Shown here piece after piece: positions 12,057 through 22,830 of a stretch of 64,000 bases of DNA. The position numbers were made by a program, and so were the translations under genes. The stretch's first letter is position 1, and every line of letters begins with the position of its first letter. The notes under the pieces were generated by a model. The model ran no database searches and was not told where the DNA came from. It saw only the letters and a program-made list of their open reading frames with translations. This DNA comes from Hyaloscypha bicolor E (Eukaryota; Ascomycota; Leotiomycetes; Helotiales; Hyaloscyphaceae). The stretch spans positions 1,055,247-1,119,246 of the forward strand of contig NW_020194575.1 in the NCBI RefSeq assembly GCF_002865645.1, in the 5' to 3' direction.

Positions 12057-13586
12057 TTACGTAGTGTCTGGCCTCGTAACGCCTCTCCCTCTGTTAACTT
12101 GCACCATTTTATCCTCTCCTCCACTCACAATCCCAACATCTTTATTCCACTGCACACCGAAGACCTTGATTCCCTCTCCACCAACCGGTCTCTTTCCACC
12201 TTTCGCGCTCTCCCGCTCAACGACATACACAGCTTCACCAACCAAACCACCACCTTCATCTTTCGTCCCGTACCTACTACTCCTCAAATCCCATACTCTG
12301 CAGGTCCCATCGTGACTGCCACTCACTAATCCATAATTACTTTCTGGATCTGGAGCGATGGAAACGATTTTGTTAGTATGGCCACGCAAAGTCATGACTT
12401 GTGTCGATTGGGCTGAGATTCTGGGATCGAGGAGTGTGATGTGCCGAGCGCTGGTTCCTGCTGCTAGTAACTGACTGCTGATACCGGGCAATGCGGTCAG
12501 GGCGAGGAGAGGATGTGAGGTTGTTCGCGTATCCACCAAACTTGATGTTGTGAGATCAAAGGTTCGGGCGGTGTGGTCTTGGGACGCGGAGTAGGCGATT
12601 GTTGCATCGAGAGGATTGAAGATTGCTGCCGCGACAGGAGATGTGTGGGACTTGATTGTGGAGAGAGGACCACGCTGAGGGGTGGACGTTGACGTGGCGA
12701 TCTTTCGGCGCTTCGCTGAGGGACCAGATGTGAGAAGTTCTGCAGGCGCCGATGGAGCAGATTTTTTGAGCGTAGTCCATAAGCCAATCGTTCCGTCTGC
12801 AGAGGCTGAGAGGATTCGATTTGAGGGTCCATGAACGTCTATCGAGTCTATGCTTCCCTTGTGTCCATACAACTCAAGAATCGGCTTTAACTCAGCAGAG
12901 AAGTGATCTTCAGCCTCCGTATATTTCCATACTCTGATTGTGCGATCCAGGCCTGAAGATGCGATTTGTGTTGGTGAGATGAAACGCGCAGACTTGATGC
13001 TTGATGTGTGTCCACCAGCGCTCGATGATGCGGAGGTCGCAATCGATTGTCCAGATTTATTCCAAACCCGCAGCAATCCATCATAAGACCCAGACAGTAT
13101 GCGCTCCTGACCAGGAACCACCTCGCTGCCGTCCCAAATGCCTGCTACCGAGCTCCGAGACAGTATGTCCACACAACTGACCCAATCGTCATGCTCAAAA
13201 CTTGCTTCGTAAAGAGGCGGTATTAAACTTCGTACGTATTGTAGATTCAGGGTCGTTTCGGAGGATAATCCGTTTGCGGTGAGGTATTCTTCGAGGGTTG
13301 TACGGAGGAAGGTGCCATTTATCAGGAAATCAAAGGGAATTGGAGCAGGAGTGTCGAGCATGGACTCGGAATTGAGGATCTGGGAGAGGCCATATCTTCG
13401 TACATCTGCGGACTGTCAGTCAACGCTGCTAAAGCTCATCGGATTAGAGTTCTGCTCACTGGTTGGCACGAGAAGCTGCCTTTTCCCCTCTGGCAGCTCG
13501 ACGTCGGGAGAATTGGTGATGAAGTGGACTTGGACTTGCCCTTGTCGGCTGGAAGATGAGCCGCTATCTGTCATTGTTATATCCAT
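12057..13586 (-). CDS. ytm1: Ribosome biogenesis WD40 protein Ytm1
   Basis: Exon 1 (13586-13460) and exon 2 (13405-12057) give 491 residues across a 52-nt intron, phase 1. The N-terminal NLE domain ('[20 protein letters not shown]', then '[11 protein letters not shown]' and '[20 protein letters not shown]') is diagnostic of Ytm1/WDR12. It is followed by a seven-blade WD40 propeller with clear GH...WD units ('RVWNKSGQS', '[11 protein letters not shown]', '[10 protein letters not shown]', '[12 protein letters not shown]'). In yeast Ytm1 forms the Nop7-Erb1-Ytm1 complex; its NLE domain is pulled by the AAA ATPase Rea1 to release the complex from pre-60S particles in the nucleolus. A basic stretch 'GPSAKRRKI' in the middle loop is a likely nuclear signal. 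The ATG at 13586 was chosen because it gives the expected short N-terminal leader; an upstream in-frame ATG at 13664 adds 26 unlikely residues. Confidence 0.95.
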
Positions 13587-15375
13587 GGTGGCCTTGGAGG
13601 TGTATTGTTGAAGGAGGGGTTGAAGTCGAAATGATCTAGTGGGGGAAATTGAATTTCTTTGCAAAAATATTTTACGGTCGCCGGTTGGGACACGAACCGC
13701 AGAATGAGCCTTGTCTCAAATTTCACCTCCTTTTTCACATCTAACGAAGTTGATAAACTGAAATTTAATTCTCAATAGCCAAGTGGCTAGCGAAGTGGCC
13801 AGAATTTTAAAACAATGGATTCCTTATTAAGACGACGAATGGATATCGGTACACGCAAAGAGGAGCTTCCAACTATGTAAATCTGGATGGAATGATTCGT
13901 CAACCCGCCAATCACGTGACAACTTAGAGCTGAGGGTTCCCTTTCTCATCATTCGCTTTGCCATTCGTGCACAGATGTAAAACGTTTACTTGTATCTAAC
14001 TTTTCTCCTTGGGTTAACCACATGTGATCGTTTTCCGGGTGGGTGGAGGTAAACATGCCCGTTCGATAGCAAGCGGCTCCATTGGCCTGGTGTTGAAAAA
14101 GTCGAAGTCTGCACTTGGGGGATATATTCGGATTGGTCTCTGTGAGAATGTCCGAGACACCATCGATGATGCTGTTACTGATCAGGTCCTGACTGTGTAA
14201 ACATTCTGCTAGCTGCTACTGTGGTGGGGATTTTATCCCCTGGGTCACGTGGTTCTGTCATGTGACCTCCGGATATCCGTACAGTCCGCAATCCGCTTAT
14301 ATTACCCCTCTCTCCTTCTTAGTTCTTAGAAATCAACCAACCTTCACTCTCTAATTTCACTCCTCACTCGTACGCTGTGATCCCACGCTGTGGAAGCCCA
14401 TTCTACACTCTATATTACTACTTGTTTTATATCACCATTACACTACTGTATGACGTTTCTTACAGTAACCAGAAATATAGATGTCTAGGTCTACTTATTA
14501 CAAGTACGAAGTACACGAACCCCGCCTGTTTCACTGGAGTTGCTCTGAGTCTTACGATTTATTGTGGTAAAGAAAGGCACTTTCATGGTACAGGTTGACT
14601 ATACCAGGAACATTAGTCCTAAAAATTTGCGAGAAAGTGATTATGGATTACTTGAAGGAAAATCTGTTCCATTTATACAAACGTGTGTGGCCAAATGCCA
14701 ATAAACTGACTGCGAACATGGATCGGACTGGCCCACCGGATTCTTACTTCCCTTCAATTTCGTGCCACCTCGGAGTTTCTGTGTTTCTGGAAGAGAGCCA
14801 CCAGAGAGGATATCTGGTAAAGCTGGGGGAGGTGACACTCGGTAGTTCGCTTCCGCCACCCCAAACACTTCAAGAACAAGACTTCTCCATCTGAACGAAG
14901 GAGGCTCTCTTAAAATTTATTCCAACTTTTTACAAGACTTGACTGCATACCTAACCAGTTTTCGATTGAGATTCAAATGCTTGTGTAGGTTTCTTGAAGT
15001 GTTTGAAGCGGGTATCGAAATAGCGCTTCGTAGCAGATAGTAACTCACCATCACCAGAATCATAAATAAGTCATGAAAAACGGCTGGGTACTAACAAGCT
15101 CATTTTTGCAAAAGAGGGATTCCAGATGGTTTTTCAAATGCAAAGCCAAGTTGACAATGCTGAGGTGGTGGCCTTTCACCTTGACGAAAGTGACGTTTGA
15201 CAAAGTCCCATATTCAGGGTTCAATCTCCTGAACTTCTCCATACCTTTCTCAATCACCAATCTTTCAACAACCTCAACAACCTCACCAATCAACCAAGCT
15301 ACGCAGTCTCCTCACACCCTCAATCCAAACATCCAGACAAGCTTCGTACAAACAACTCGAAGCCAACCCGCAATC
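13587..15375. other. Intergenic, no supported gene
   Basis: The left part is the 5' region of ytm1. 13990-14330 holds GC-mixed sequence with CACGTG-like and TCACGTG motifs (about 13913 and 14247). Short open frames at 14377-14598, 14595-14894 and 15073 onward are not convincing. The last 300 bases are the leader of the secreted-protein gene at 15376, with CT/CA-rich sequence before its ATG. Confidence 0.45.
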
Positions 15376-16106
15376 ATGCATCCCTACTGCATTACCAACG
15401 TCCTCTTCCTCATCGCCACACTCATCACCCTCGTTCTCTCTGCTAGCCTGCCACTCGATGCTGCTCATTCTGCCGTCGCCTTCGAGAAATACCAGATGCA
15501 ACCGGCCACTTTCAAGGGTGAGATCGGTGACCATTCTTACGAATTGAATGGTACTGCTGAGGTACATCCATCGTTAACCTCCTATTATCTTCACTTTTGC
15601 TCATGAGGAATAGACAGTTTGGGCTCAGCTTAAGGAGATATATCCAGAAATTGAGCTGAAGGAGCATGATTCACTTGGCCTCGAGACTCGTGCAATGGAG
15701 AAGGTGAGGCCACACGTCCCGAGTCGCCGTCGCACAATGTCACACTGGCTAACTGGTATCAAAGAGAAACAAGATCCTGCCACCGCTCTGCATCCCAGTA
15801 AGCGGCTGGCCTTGGGTTGGGGCAACTCCCTCAGCAATCCAGGACGGCATCTCCTACCTCAAAAACCTCAACACACGCATTAACATAGATGCACATGCCT
15901 GCTCGCGCATCAGCTGCTCGTACAGTAGTGCAATCTTTCTTTGCAACGACAACGATGTTACGATCTCTCCGGCATCCCCATATTTGGCGACCTATGCACA
16001 AGATCTTAATCATCTTATGGACCTCTGCAGAAGCGGCAAGAAAGCTGGAGGCCAGCTGTTTGATACCGATCGCTACAACATTATCATGAGACAGGACGAT
16101 TGTTAG
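15376..16106 (+). CDS. Small secreted cysteine-containing protein (effector-like), three exons
   Basis: The predicted protein is about 211 residues with exons 15376-15561, 15614-15755 and 15799-16106. The N-terminus is a signal peptide ('ITNVLFLIATLITLVLSAS'). The third exon encodes 'WPWVGATPSAIQDGISYL', then 'CSRISCSYSSAIFLCNDN', then an 'YLATYAQDLNHL' helix, and ends '..FDTDRYNIIMRQDDC'. This spacing (C....CS....C.DN, YA.D, final Cys) is one I recall from unnamed secreted proteins of leotiomycetes and other ascomycetes. No enzymatic role is known to me. The first splice uses a TAG acceptor at 15612-15613. The second intron is the least certain: donors at 15756 (43 nt, in phase) or 15798 (37 nt, unusually short) both keep the last exon in frame. 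Secretion is well supported; an effector role is inference. Confidence 0.7.
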
Positions 16107-17313
16107 TGAGCAAAACGTGGAGGCTAGGGAATACCGTTGAAGTGTTATTCTTCCAGAACTGGTGAAGCAATGGACAATTCTTCGCGGGAGACATTTTGCT
16201 TTGATTTCGTATGCTGGCGAGCAATGGGTAGATACAGCGTTTTGGCGTCTGGGGGTTCTTTTTCTTGAATAGGTCCGCGAAAAACCACCACCTGTGAAAC
16301 CGGTGGTTGGAGAATCAAGTTGGATGTACATAGTTCACTCAGGACAACGACGAACTTTAACTTTCCATTGCAATTTTGAACGAACTAGGCAGTACAGGAC
16401 CATTTGAATCTTAACAGCCCCTTGGAGTTTTGGAAACTGAGGGCTGTTTTTATAATACTGCAAAGACTTATCGACTTCTGCGGATGGGCCGTAACCAAAA
16501 TCGCAGTAGTGGCCGAGATTAATGACAGGCCCAGAATTTCCACCCCCACGTCATCCCGCACGTTATGAAGTAGATGCAGTGTCTCTACAATCATAATGTT
16601 TATTCCATTCTATCGTCAACTCTATCGTCCTCTCCACCCTCCCAATTCAAAGTCACAACACAATTTTCTGCCACGATGGCTGCAGCAGCATGCTGAGTGG
16701 TACCACGGCTGCTATAATGGCCAGCTCAAACAGGCCCACATATACATATCATGAGAAAACGAAGCGCCATGTATGCTTTAGAAAAGCATCTAGCCATTCC
16801 CCAATATAAATCTGTACTGGCCTCAAAGATGCAGGCAGAAAACGTAGAACCCGAGGAGACTGATCAGAAACGAGCATTTCACTCCGCCATGGCTGAATCC
16901 GAGCGAGTTAAGTTATAGCTTAAGTATCTAAGGGCGAAACCCGAGAAGAAAGAACGAGCTGCGATCTTTAAGGAAGAAAAGTGAGGCCGTAGAGAGATGT
17001 CGAAACGGGAGCAGAAGAATTTACGGCGATTGAAGAAAGAACTGAGGGTCTGAAATGTGGCTTGTGGATACAGAAGAGCGTCAAGATCGTGGAGTTTTGA
17101 GGAGACTTATCAGCTAGTTTAAACATTGAGTACTTTGAGCAGCAGGAGGTGATCAGTAATTTCAAAGTGGTATTAAAGAACAACGCCTCAAATTGAATCA
17201 CGCGTGACTTGTCATGAAATAGATCCCCTGCTCTTCCCAACATCGAGTCCCAAAAGACTAAGTGCCAACTATTCCACACCCATATCTCCTTCATCTGTCT
17301 GGCCGTCCCCTTA
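16107..17313. other. Intergenic up to the pogo-type transposon
   Basis: No supported gene. A minus-strand open frame at 16968-17432 runs into the transposon's inverted repeat and is not credible. The last two bases (TA at 17312-17313) are the left target-site copy of the element. Confidence 0.45.
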
Positions 17314-17404
17314 CTCGTTCGGCCGGGCTCACCTGGTTCTCGCTTAGCACGCTTACCAGGTGAGGGAGGGCAATACGCAAAGACCACCAATACGCAAATT
17401 TTTT
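17314..17404 (+). repeat. Left terminal inverted repeat of the pogo-type element
   Basis: It starts CTCGTTCGGCCGGGCTCACC and matches the reverse complement of 19298-19388 with one C/T difference. It contains its own internal palindrome (arms CTCACCTGGT and ACCAGGTGAG around a 17-base loop, about 17327-17363). Confidence 0.9.
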
Positions 17405-18281
17405 TCCCGCTACCCCACCATCGATTTTCCAACCCACCAAAATACCACCCAAATCAGAAGCTATTAAAGAGCGAATTACTAGGGCCTCTAAGGCTATGGA
17501 TCAAGATCCTAGGCTAAGAGGAACGAAGGCTACAGTCCAGTTTGTAGTCCTATACGATCGATTAATGGCCCGGCGGAGGGGTCGTCCTGCAAGTAACTCT
17601 CGAAGTGGATATAATAAAAAACTCTCAGTACTACAAGATAAGTCTTTAAGAGATTATCTCTTGATACTCTATACGTCTGGGCGGAGTCCTAACCTGGAAA
17701 TAATTCAGATAAGTGCCTCCAGGCTAGTTTATTATAATACTAGTAATATTAATTCCTCCGTATCTCGCAGATAGACAAAAGCTTAGATTGCCTGTAACTA
17801 CGAGTTCCTAAAGCAAATTCGAGAGAAACCAATATCTGCAAAGCGCCTGAATATATATATTATAGAGGATATTAAGGAGTATTTTACTAATTTTGATAAG
17901 TATAGGAGAAAATAGAGTATTTATACGAAGAATATATCTAATTTTAACGAGAGTGGCTTCCAAATTAGAGTAGTAACGGGAGATATTATATACGTACTAC
18001 TAGATTACGAAATAGTATATAATACTAATCCAGATAATCGAGAATTAGTTATAGTCATAGCTATAATTAATTATAGTAGAAGGAAGGTTCCTATATATAT
18101 TATTTTTAAGAAAGCATACTATCTTTGCGGATATTTCCTACGGATACTTAATAGCGGTATCGAATTTATATACTCTCCTACTAGTTTTATAAATAATTAC
18201 CTGGGTTTATAATATCTCAAGTACTTTATTAAGTACTATCCTCCTTTACAAACGGGTGCCTATAGGATCTTGATTTTTAAT

Positions 18282-18422
18282 AGGTATGGTTCTTATTTAT
18301 CTAACGAATTTTTATACCTTTACTAGGAGAATCGTATTCGACCTTTTAGAATAGGTATAGTTCTCATTTATCTAACGAATTTTTATACCTTTACTAGGAG
18401 AATCGTATTCGACCTTTCAGAT
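18282..18422 (+). repeat. 71-bp tandem duplication inside the transposon
   Basis: Two nearly identical 71-base copies ('taggtat.gttct.atttat...cgacctt') lie head to tail at 18282-18352 and 18353-18422 within the former transposase gene. Differences are few and mostly G/A or C/T. The length is not a multiple of three, so it would also break the frame. Confidence 0.8.
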
Positions 18423-19297
18423 TACCTATATATATAACTTACCTTCTTTAACTACTTAATATTATCGTCTTCTAATCTTTAAAATACTAGTTTTAAAAAG
18501 AGCTTCGTCGAAAGATTTTTAATAGTACAGAGGAGTTTAATAAGACAGACTTCTTTGTGATTTTCCAGAGGTTTTGGGATAGAGTTTTCAAGAGCCGGTA
18601 TATTATAATCTCTTCCTTTAAGAAAACTGGATTAATACCTCTTAATCCGCTTAGAGTTCTACAGAAAATAAAGAAGTATAAAAAGCTTTTAAAGTATCTG
18701 CGAACTCCAACTTCTCCGCAATACTCTTTACTAATTTTACCTTCTTCTCCTGGTTTTGCTACCCTGCCATCCCGTACTCCCACCCACAAAGACTAGGCAG
18801 ATTGGCCTATGCTATTAATACTATATACGCGAAAACGAGGCATTAACTATATTAAAAGTCGTATAATGCAATTAATGGACGGTATTCCTATTACTCCTTC
18901 GGTTTTATATATATAAGAGAAGATAGAGGCGGTATTAGAGAGGTCAATTTTATCTGGTACCCTTGCTAGACAAAGGGTACTAGATCTGGGCCTTGCGGAG
19001 AAGGAGCGTTTAGCTAGAAAAGAAGAAGCTAGTAGGATTATTCAGAAATATGGGGAGATTACTATGGAGCAAGAGAGAAAGGATATTAACGCAGATAATA
19101 AGGATGAAGCTCGGGTAATTAATATAAGGCATACTAGGCTAAGTAAGCCTTGGAGAAATAAGTACAAAAAAATGATACGAAGGTTTGAAGCTAATTACTG
19201 GGACGTAATTAATTGGAAAATGAAGGCTACTAATTACGATTTATAGGGAAAATAGGGGTTATAGTGGACTAAAACTCCATAGTTCTATATACATAGC

Positions 19298-19388
19298 AAA
19301 AAATTTGCGTATTGGTGGTCTTTGCATATTGCCCTCCCTCACCTGGTAAGCGTGCTAAGCGAGAACCAGGTGAGCCCGGCCGAACGAG
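19298..19388 (-). repeat. Right terminal inverted repeat of the pogo-type element
   Basis: This is the reverse complement of the left end and is followed by the TA target-site copy. Its inner palindrome is conserved, so the hairpin-forming potential is present at both ends. Confidence 0.9.
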
Positions 19389-19420
19389 TAGACGTTTCCA
19401 AAGCGCCACCAATCCTCCCC

Positions 19421-19820
19421 CTAGCAAAATTCCCAAACATCCCAACTATAATCCATACATTTGAGGAACAGACCCCTCTGATCGCCGCACGCGCTATAGC
19501 ATTCGTAGGTATCCGGGTAATTTGGCTGAACCCATGAGAGCGCCTGCGATGGGTTTGCAAACCACGCGATTTTCCCATCCTTGGCGAAGGCATAGACGTA
19601 ACCAGGGAGGTGACAGCCCATGGAGAAGTGATTGTTTTGATCAAAGCGTGAGCCTATGTCGCTGCTGCAGACTATTTGGCCGTTTTCGAGGGCGGCGGAG
19701 ACCCCCCATAACGAGGGGCGCGAGGGCGGTGTCGCTAGCAATGCTACCATAGACGCAGAGGCAGGCTAGTGCTGGGGCCGTAAAGGTGATAACGGGGGCT
19801 AAGAGTGTCGGGAGCTTCAT
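19421..19820 (-). pseudogene. Small secreted cysteine-rich protein, frameshifted or mis-spliced
   Basis: A start codon at 19820 opens a clear signal peptide ('LLAPVITFTAPALACLCVYG'). The mature part is in the next frame, ending at a TAG at 19423-19421: '..ALENGQIVCSSDIGSRFDQ', 'NNHFSMGCHLPGYVYAFAKD', '..CYSACGDQRGLFLKCMDY'. The two frames meet at a run of six Gs (plus-strand C run 19702-19707); five would join them. Alternatively a 76-nt intron beginning 'gtagca' and ending 'aaatag' would also join the frames but would remove residues that look coding. About 130 residues with 9-10 cysteines suggest an apoplastic effector-type protein of no family I can name. The gene stops 32 bp from the right end of the pogo-type transposon. 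Confidence 0.6.
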
Positions 19821-21043
19821 GTTGGATGATTGCCTGAAGTTAGAAGATGGATATAAGGTGGCGGAAGAGAAGGGTACTTTGACGAATAGATTTTGAAAGA
19901 AGAGTCGGGAGAAGCTCTAGTAACAGAGAGAGGAAGGTAGTTCGCTGAGGAGCAAACGCTTGGAAAATGGTATCAGAAATTTCAAAGTAGAATCTAGTCT
20001 CTATATCATATCTTCGAGGGCCTTTGCATTGCCATCTTTGTTCATTTTCATGCAGCCATTACAGCATTTTGACTGTGCCTCTTGTCTACAAGGCTGCGCC
20101 TCTTGCCAACTGAGTCTTACCACAGGAATTTTGGGGCAGGGTTGAGAAAGCTACCGCCCACCTAAAGCACACGATACAAAAACCGGAGGTTGATGGTCGA
20201 AGGGTACATTGCTGACCTTGCTGCCAAGTCCCCGTTCGACCGCGGGCAGGAAATCGTTTTATCTTCTTGTTCCACATTACTCGATGGGGAAGTGCGGAAC
20301 GATGCGACCGAGAAAGGGAGGTCGCAAGTAAACTTGAGTTGAGGCACGAACCACGTGAGGGTGACTCTTGCGAAACTTCTCATGCACCCTGCCCCTTTCC
20401 AATCTCGCTTAAATTACGGCTTAGGGAGGGCTTTTTGCCCCTTGAATGCTAAGCGAGTCTTACTTGCCTCATAATAACATTTCTGGCTTCTGTGGCGAAG
20501 AGTTGAAGCTAACTTACCGAGTACTATTCCTCGCACAGCTGTTGCAGGGGTGATGCTTCGGGTTGTCCCCAAGCATTTTGTATGTTCGGGTAAGCAACGT
20601 TGTCGTCGGGCAAATCCAGACCGACGAAACGAAGAAGTAAAGCTTCGAAAAATACACCCCTGGCACACACTTAAAACCCCGGAAAGGAGATAATGTTTAT
20701 CCGACGGTGCGGCGGCTAGAAATGGATTTATTTGAATTTGACACTTGCGGTGTGGCTTTCGTACTTTCCTAGGCATATTGGAAGGTTGCTGTTCTGTACT
20801 ACTCGAAGTAAGACTCAGCCTCGCTGCTGACATCGTGATTAATTGCAGACATGCGTCACTTTACCACGCGTCCCTGGTTGTAAAGGCTTGTACGTCCGTA
20901 ACAAGCAGTTTGGCACCAATATCGTCCTAACAGTACGGCCGGGTGGAACTCGTTCGTGGAGATAAAACAGCTGAACTGTGTCCTTGGAGAGGTCCAGAAA
21001 ATTCAATATATTCCCATTTAAGCAAAAGACTTATTCAATAACA
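19821..21043. other. Intergenic
   Basis: This holds divergent 5' regions of the small secreted gene and the serine-hydrolase gene. A minus-strand open frame at 20414-20833 has no recognisable domain. Nothing else can be supported. Confidence 0.45.
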
Positions 21044-22830
21044 ATGAAGACTGCACATATCTCTTTCATCTTGGCCGTCCCCTCACTCGCGCTCGCCAGG
21101 TGCCCACCAACAGGACCCGTTCTCCCACCTCCTTCAAACCTCCAATCATTGGATCTCTCAACCCTCGCAAACATTCTCGATGGCCTTTCATCCGGAAACA
21201 ACACCTCGAAGTGGAACAGCTCAACTACTTCAATCTCCACCGAAATCACTTCAGCCAATTCTACCTTTTTCACCTACAACTATACGGCTCCAGTTCGCAA
21301 CGAATCAGGAGTGGGAGTAGTTGATAATAACACGATATTTCGTGTTGCAAGCGTGACAAACGTATTCACGGTCCTCGCCGTTCTCCTCGAGAATAATGTA
21401 AAGATGGAAGACTTGGTCTCCGAGTTCATTCCTGAGTTGAATGATCCGAAATGGGCTGAGGTTAGTATCGGAATGCTCACGAGTCAGATATCTGGTACTC
21501 CGCGGGATGGTATGATAGGGATTCCCTGTTACCCCACTACCTTCGGGCTAACTTGAATGTGCAGTTAATGCCTTCGATCTTTTGACCCGAGCAAGTAACT
21601 TGGACTCGCTCGGTTTTCCAGCACCGAAACCTGGTGAGATTCCAGATTGTGGCACCGGGGCTGCCGGGCAGCCGACCTGTACTCGCAATAGTAGATTTTG
21701 TGTCCTAGCCCTTTGTGGTTGGTCGCTGACTATCTGTAGAGTTCTTCAACCTTCTTCTCCAAGATGACCTTAGTTGGCAGCCAGGAGACCGAGCAGCGTA
21801 CTCAGACATCGCATACATTCTCCTAGGGTACGCACTTGAGAATACCACCGGCATCCCTTACACCCAACTCGTCTCCAACAAGATCACAAGTCCACTGAAG
21901 CTTCAAAATACTGGTTTTGATCTTCCATCCTTGTCCAAAGCAATTGTGCCTGTAGGCTTACAATGGTTTACCAACGGATTTGACTATTACAAAGCGTATG
22001 TCACCCTCACCCTCACCCTCCCCCTCCTCCCTAAATTACCTGTACTGACATCAACTAGTACCGCAGGTCTCTACTCCACAACCCACGACCTTTCTATCTT
22101 CCTCCGTGCCATCTTAAATTCTACTCTCCTCACACCACCCCAGACCCGCGCCTGGCTCAAGCCCCACGCCTTCACCTCCTCAACGAACGCCGTCGGCGCA
22201 CCCTGGGAGATCTACCGCCCATCCTCCCTTACACCAACACCGCGTTATATCGACCACTACACAAAACAAGGCAACGTCCCTGGATACTCCGCGCTCATTA
22301 TTGTGGTCCCCGAATACGAGGTGGGAGTGGCGATCGCGGTTGCGGGTGAGGATGCGTATACGGCCAGCATCGAACTTTTCAATGCTGTAGAGGCGGAACT
22401 TGTACCAAGGCTTGATTAACTAGCGAGGAAGCAAGCGTTGGCCAAGTATGGTGGGCGCTATGTCTCTGGAAACTCGTCGCTGGAGGTAACCATTGATTCT
22501 GGACCAGGGATGAAGATTCCCAAGTGGACGAATCTTGGGAAAGACATGCTGTTCGCTTTTGACAGTATTTTGTTTGATGGGAACGGGACTATGTTGGACG
22601 CTAGGGTATATCCTGTTAGTGAAGGAGAGAGGTGGAGGACTGTGTTTGAAGAGGATGGGAGAGAAAGTGGGGAGGCGGTCACAAGTACCGCGTGTATGAC
22701 TTGGGAAGCGGTTGATCAATTGAGATATGCTGGACTCCCATGTGATGAAGTTAATTTCCAGGCTGGTGGGAGAGGAGAAATTGTGGGGGTGAAGATTCCA
22801 GGGTTGAGAGCCCATTTGTACAAGGATTGA
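21044..22830 (+). pseudogene. Secreted beta-lactamase/serine-hydrolase-fold protein with lost catalytic residues and a stop
   Basis: Exons 21044-21509, 21565-21690, 21740-21995 and 22059 onward join in frame (introns 54, 49 and 63 nt). The product has a signal peptide (1-18, 'ISFILAVPSLALA') and the fold of fungal class-C-beta-lactamase-like hydrolases. In that family the nucleophile motif is SxxK, followed by YxN and a K-[ST]-G-like motif. Here the first reads S-V-T-N ('RVASVTNVFTVL'), so the general-base lysine is missing. The second reads Y-S-D ('AAYSDIAYILLGYALE'); the third region reads 'YTKQGNVPGYSAL'. A TAA at 22417-22419 ends the protein at 402 residues. The same frame continues without another stop to 22830 ('RKQALAKYGGRYVSGNSSLE' onward), which is the usual C-terminal domain. 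I read it as a decaying gene or a pseudoenzyme; either way hydrolase activity is unlikely. Confidence 0.75.

Larger units (their letters stand above)
17314..19388 (+). mobile_element. RIP-degraded pogo/Fot-type (Tc1-mariner superfamily) DNA transposon
   Basis: The 2,075-bp element is bounded by TA on both sides (17312-17313 and 19389-19390) and by inverted repeats of about 91 bp with one mismatch (17314-17404 and 19298-19388). Inside, transposase pieces read on the plus strand. A helix-turn-helix region (17496-17774) has 'RRRGRPASNSRSGYNKKLSV', followed by remnants resembling the pogo DDE core: 'DNRELVIVIA', 'VPIYIIFKK', 'YGSYLSNEF' where intact relatives have a DGHGSH-type motif, and a C-terminal 'SSFKKTGLIPLNPLRVL' that is typical of these transposases. 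Many TAA/TAG codons and strong TA bias in 17760-18560 fit RIP. The first catalytic Asp of the DGHGSH-type motif reads as Asn. No intact transposase remains. Confidence 0.9.
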
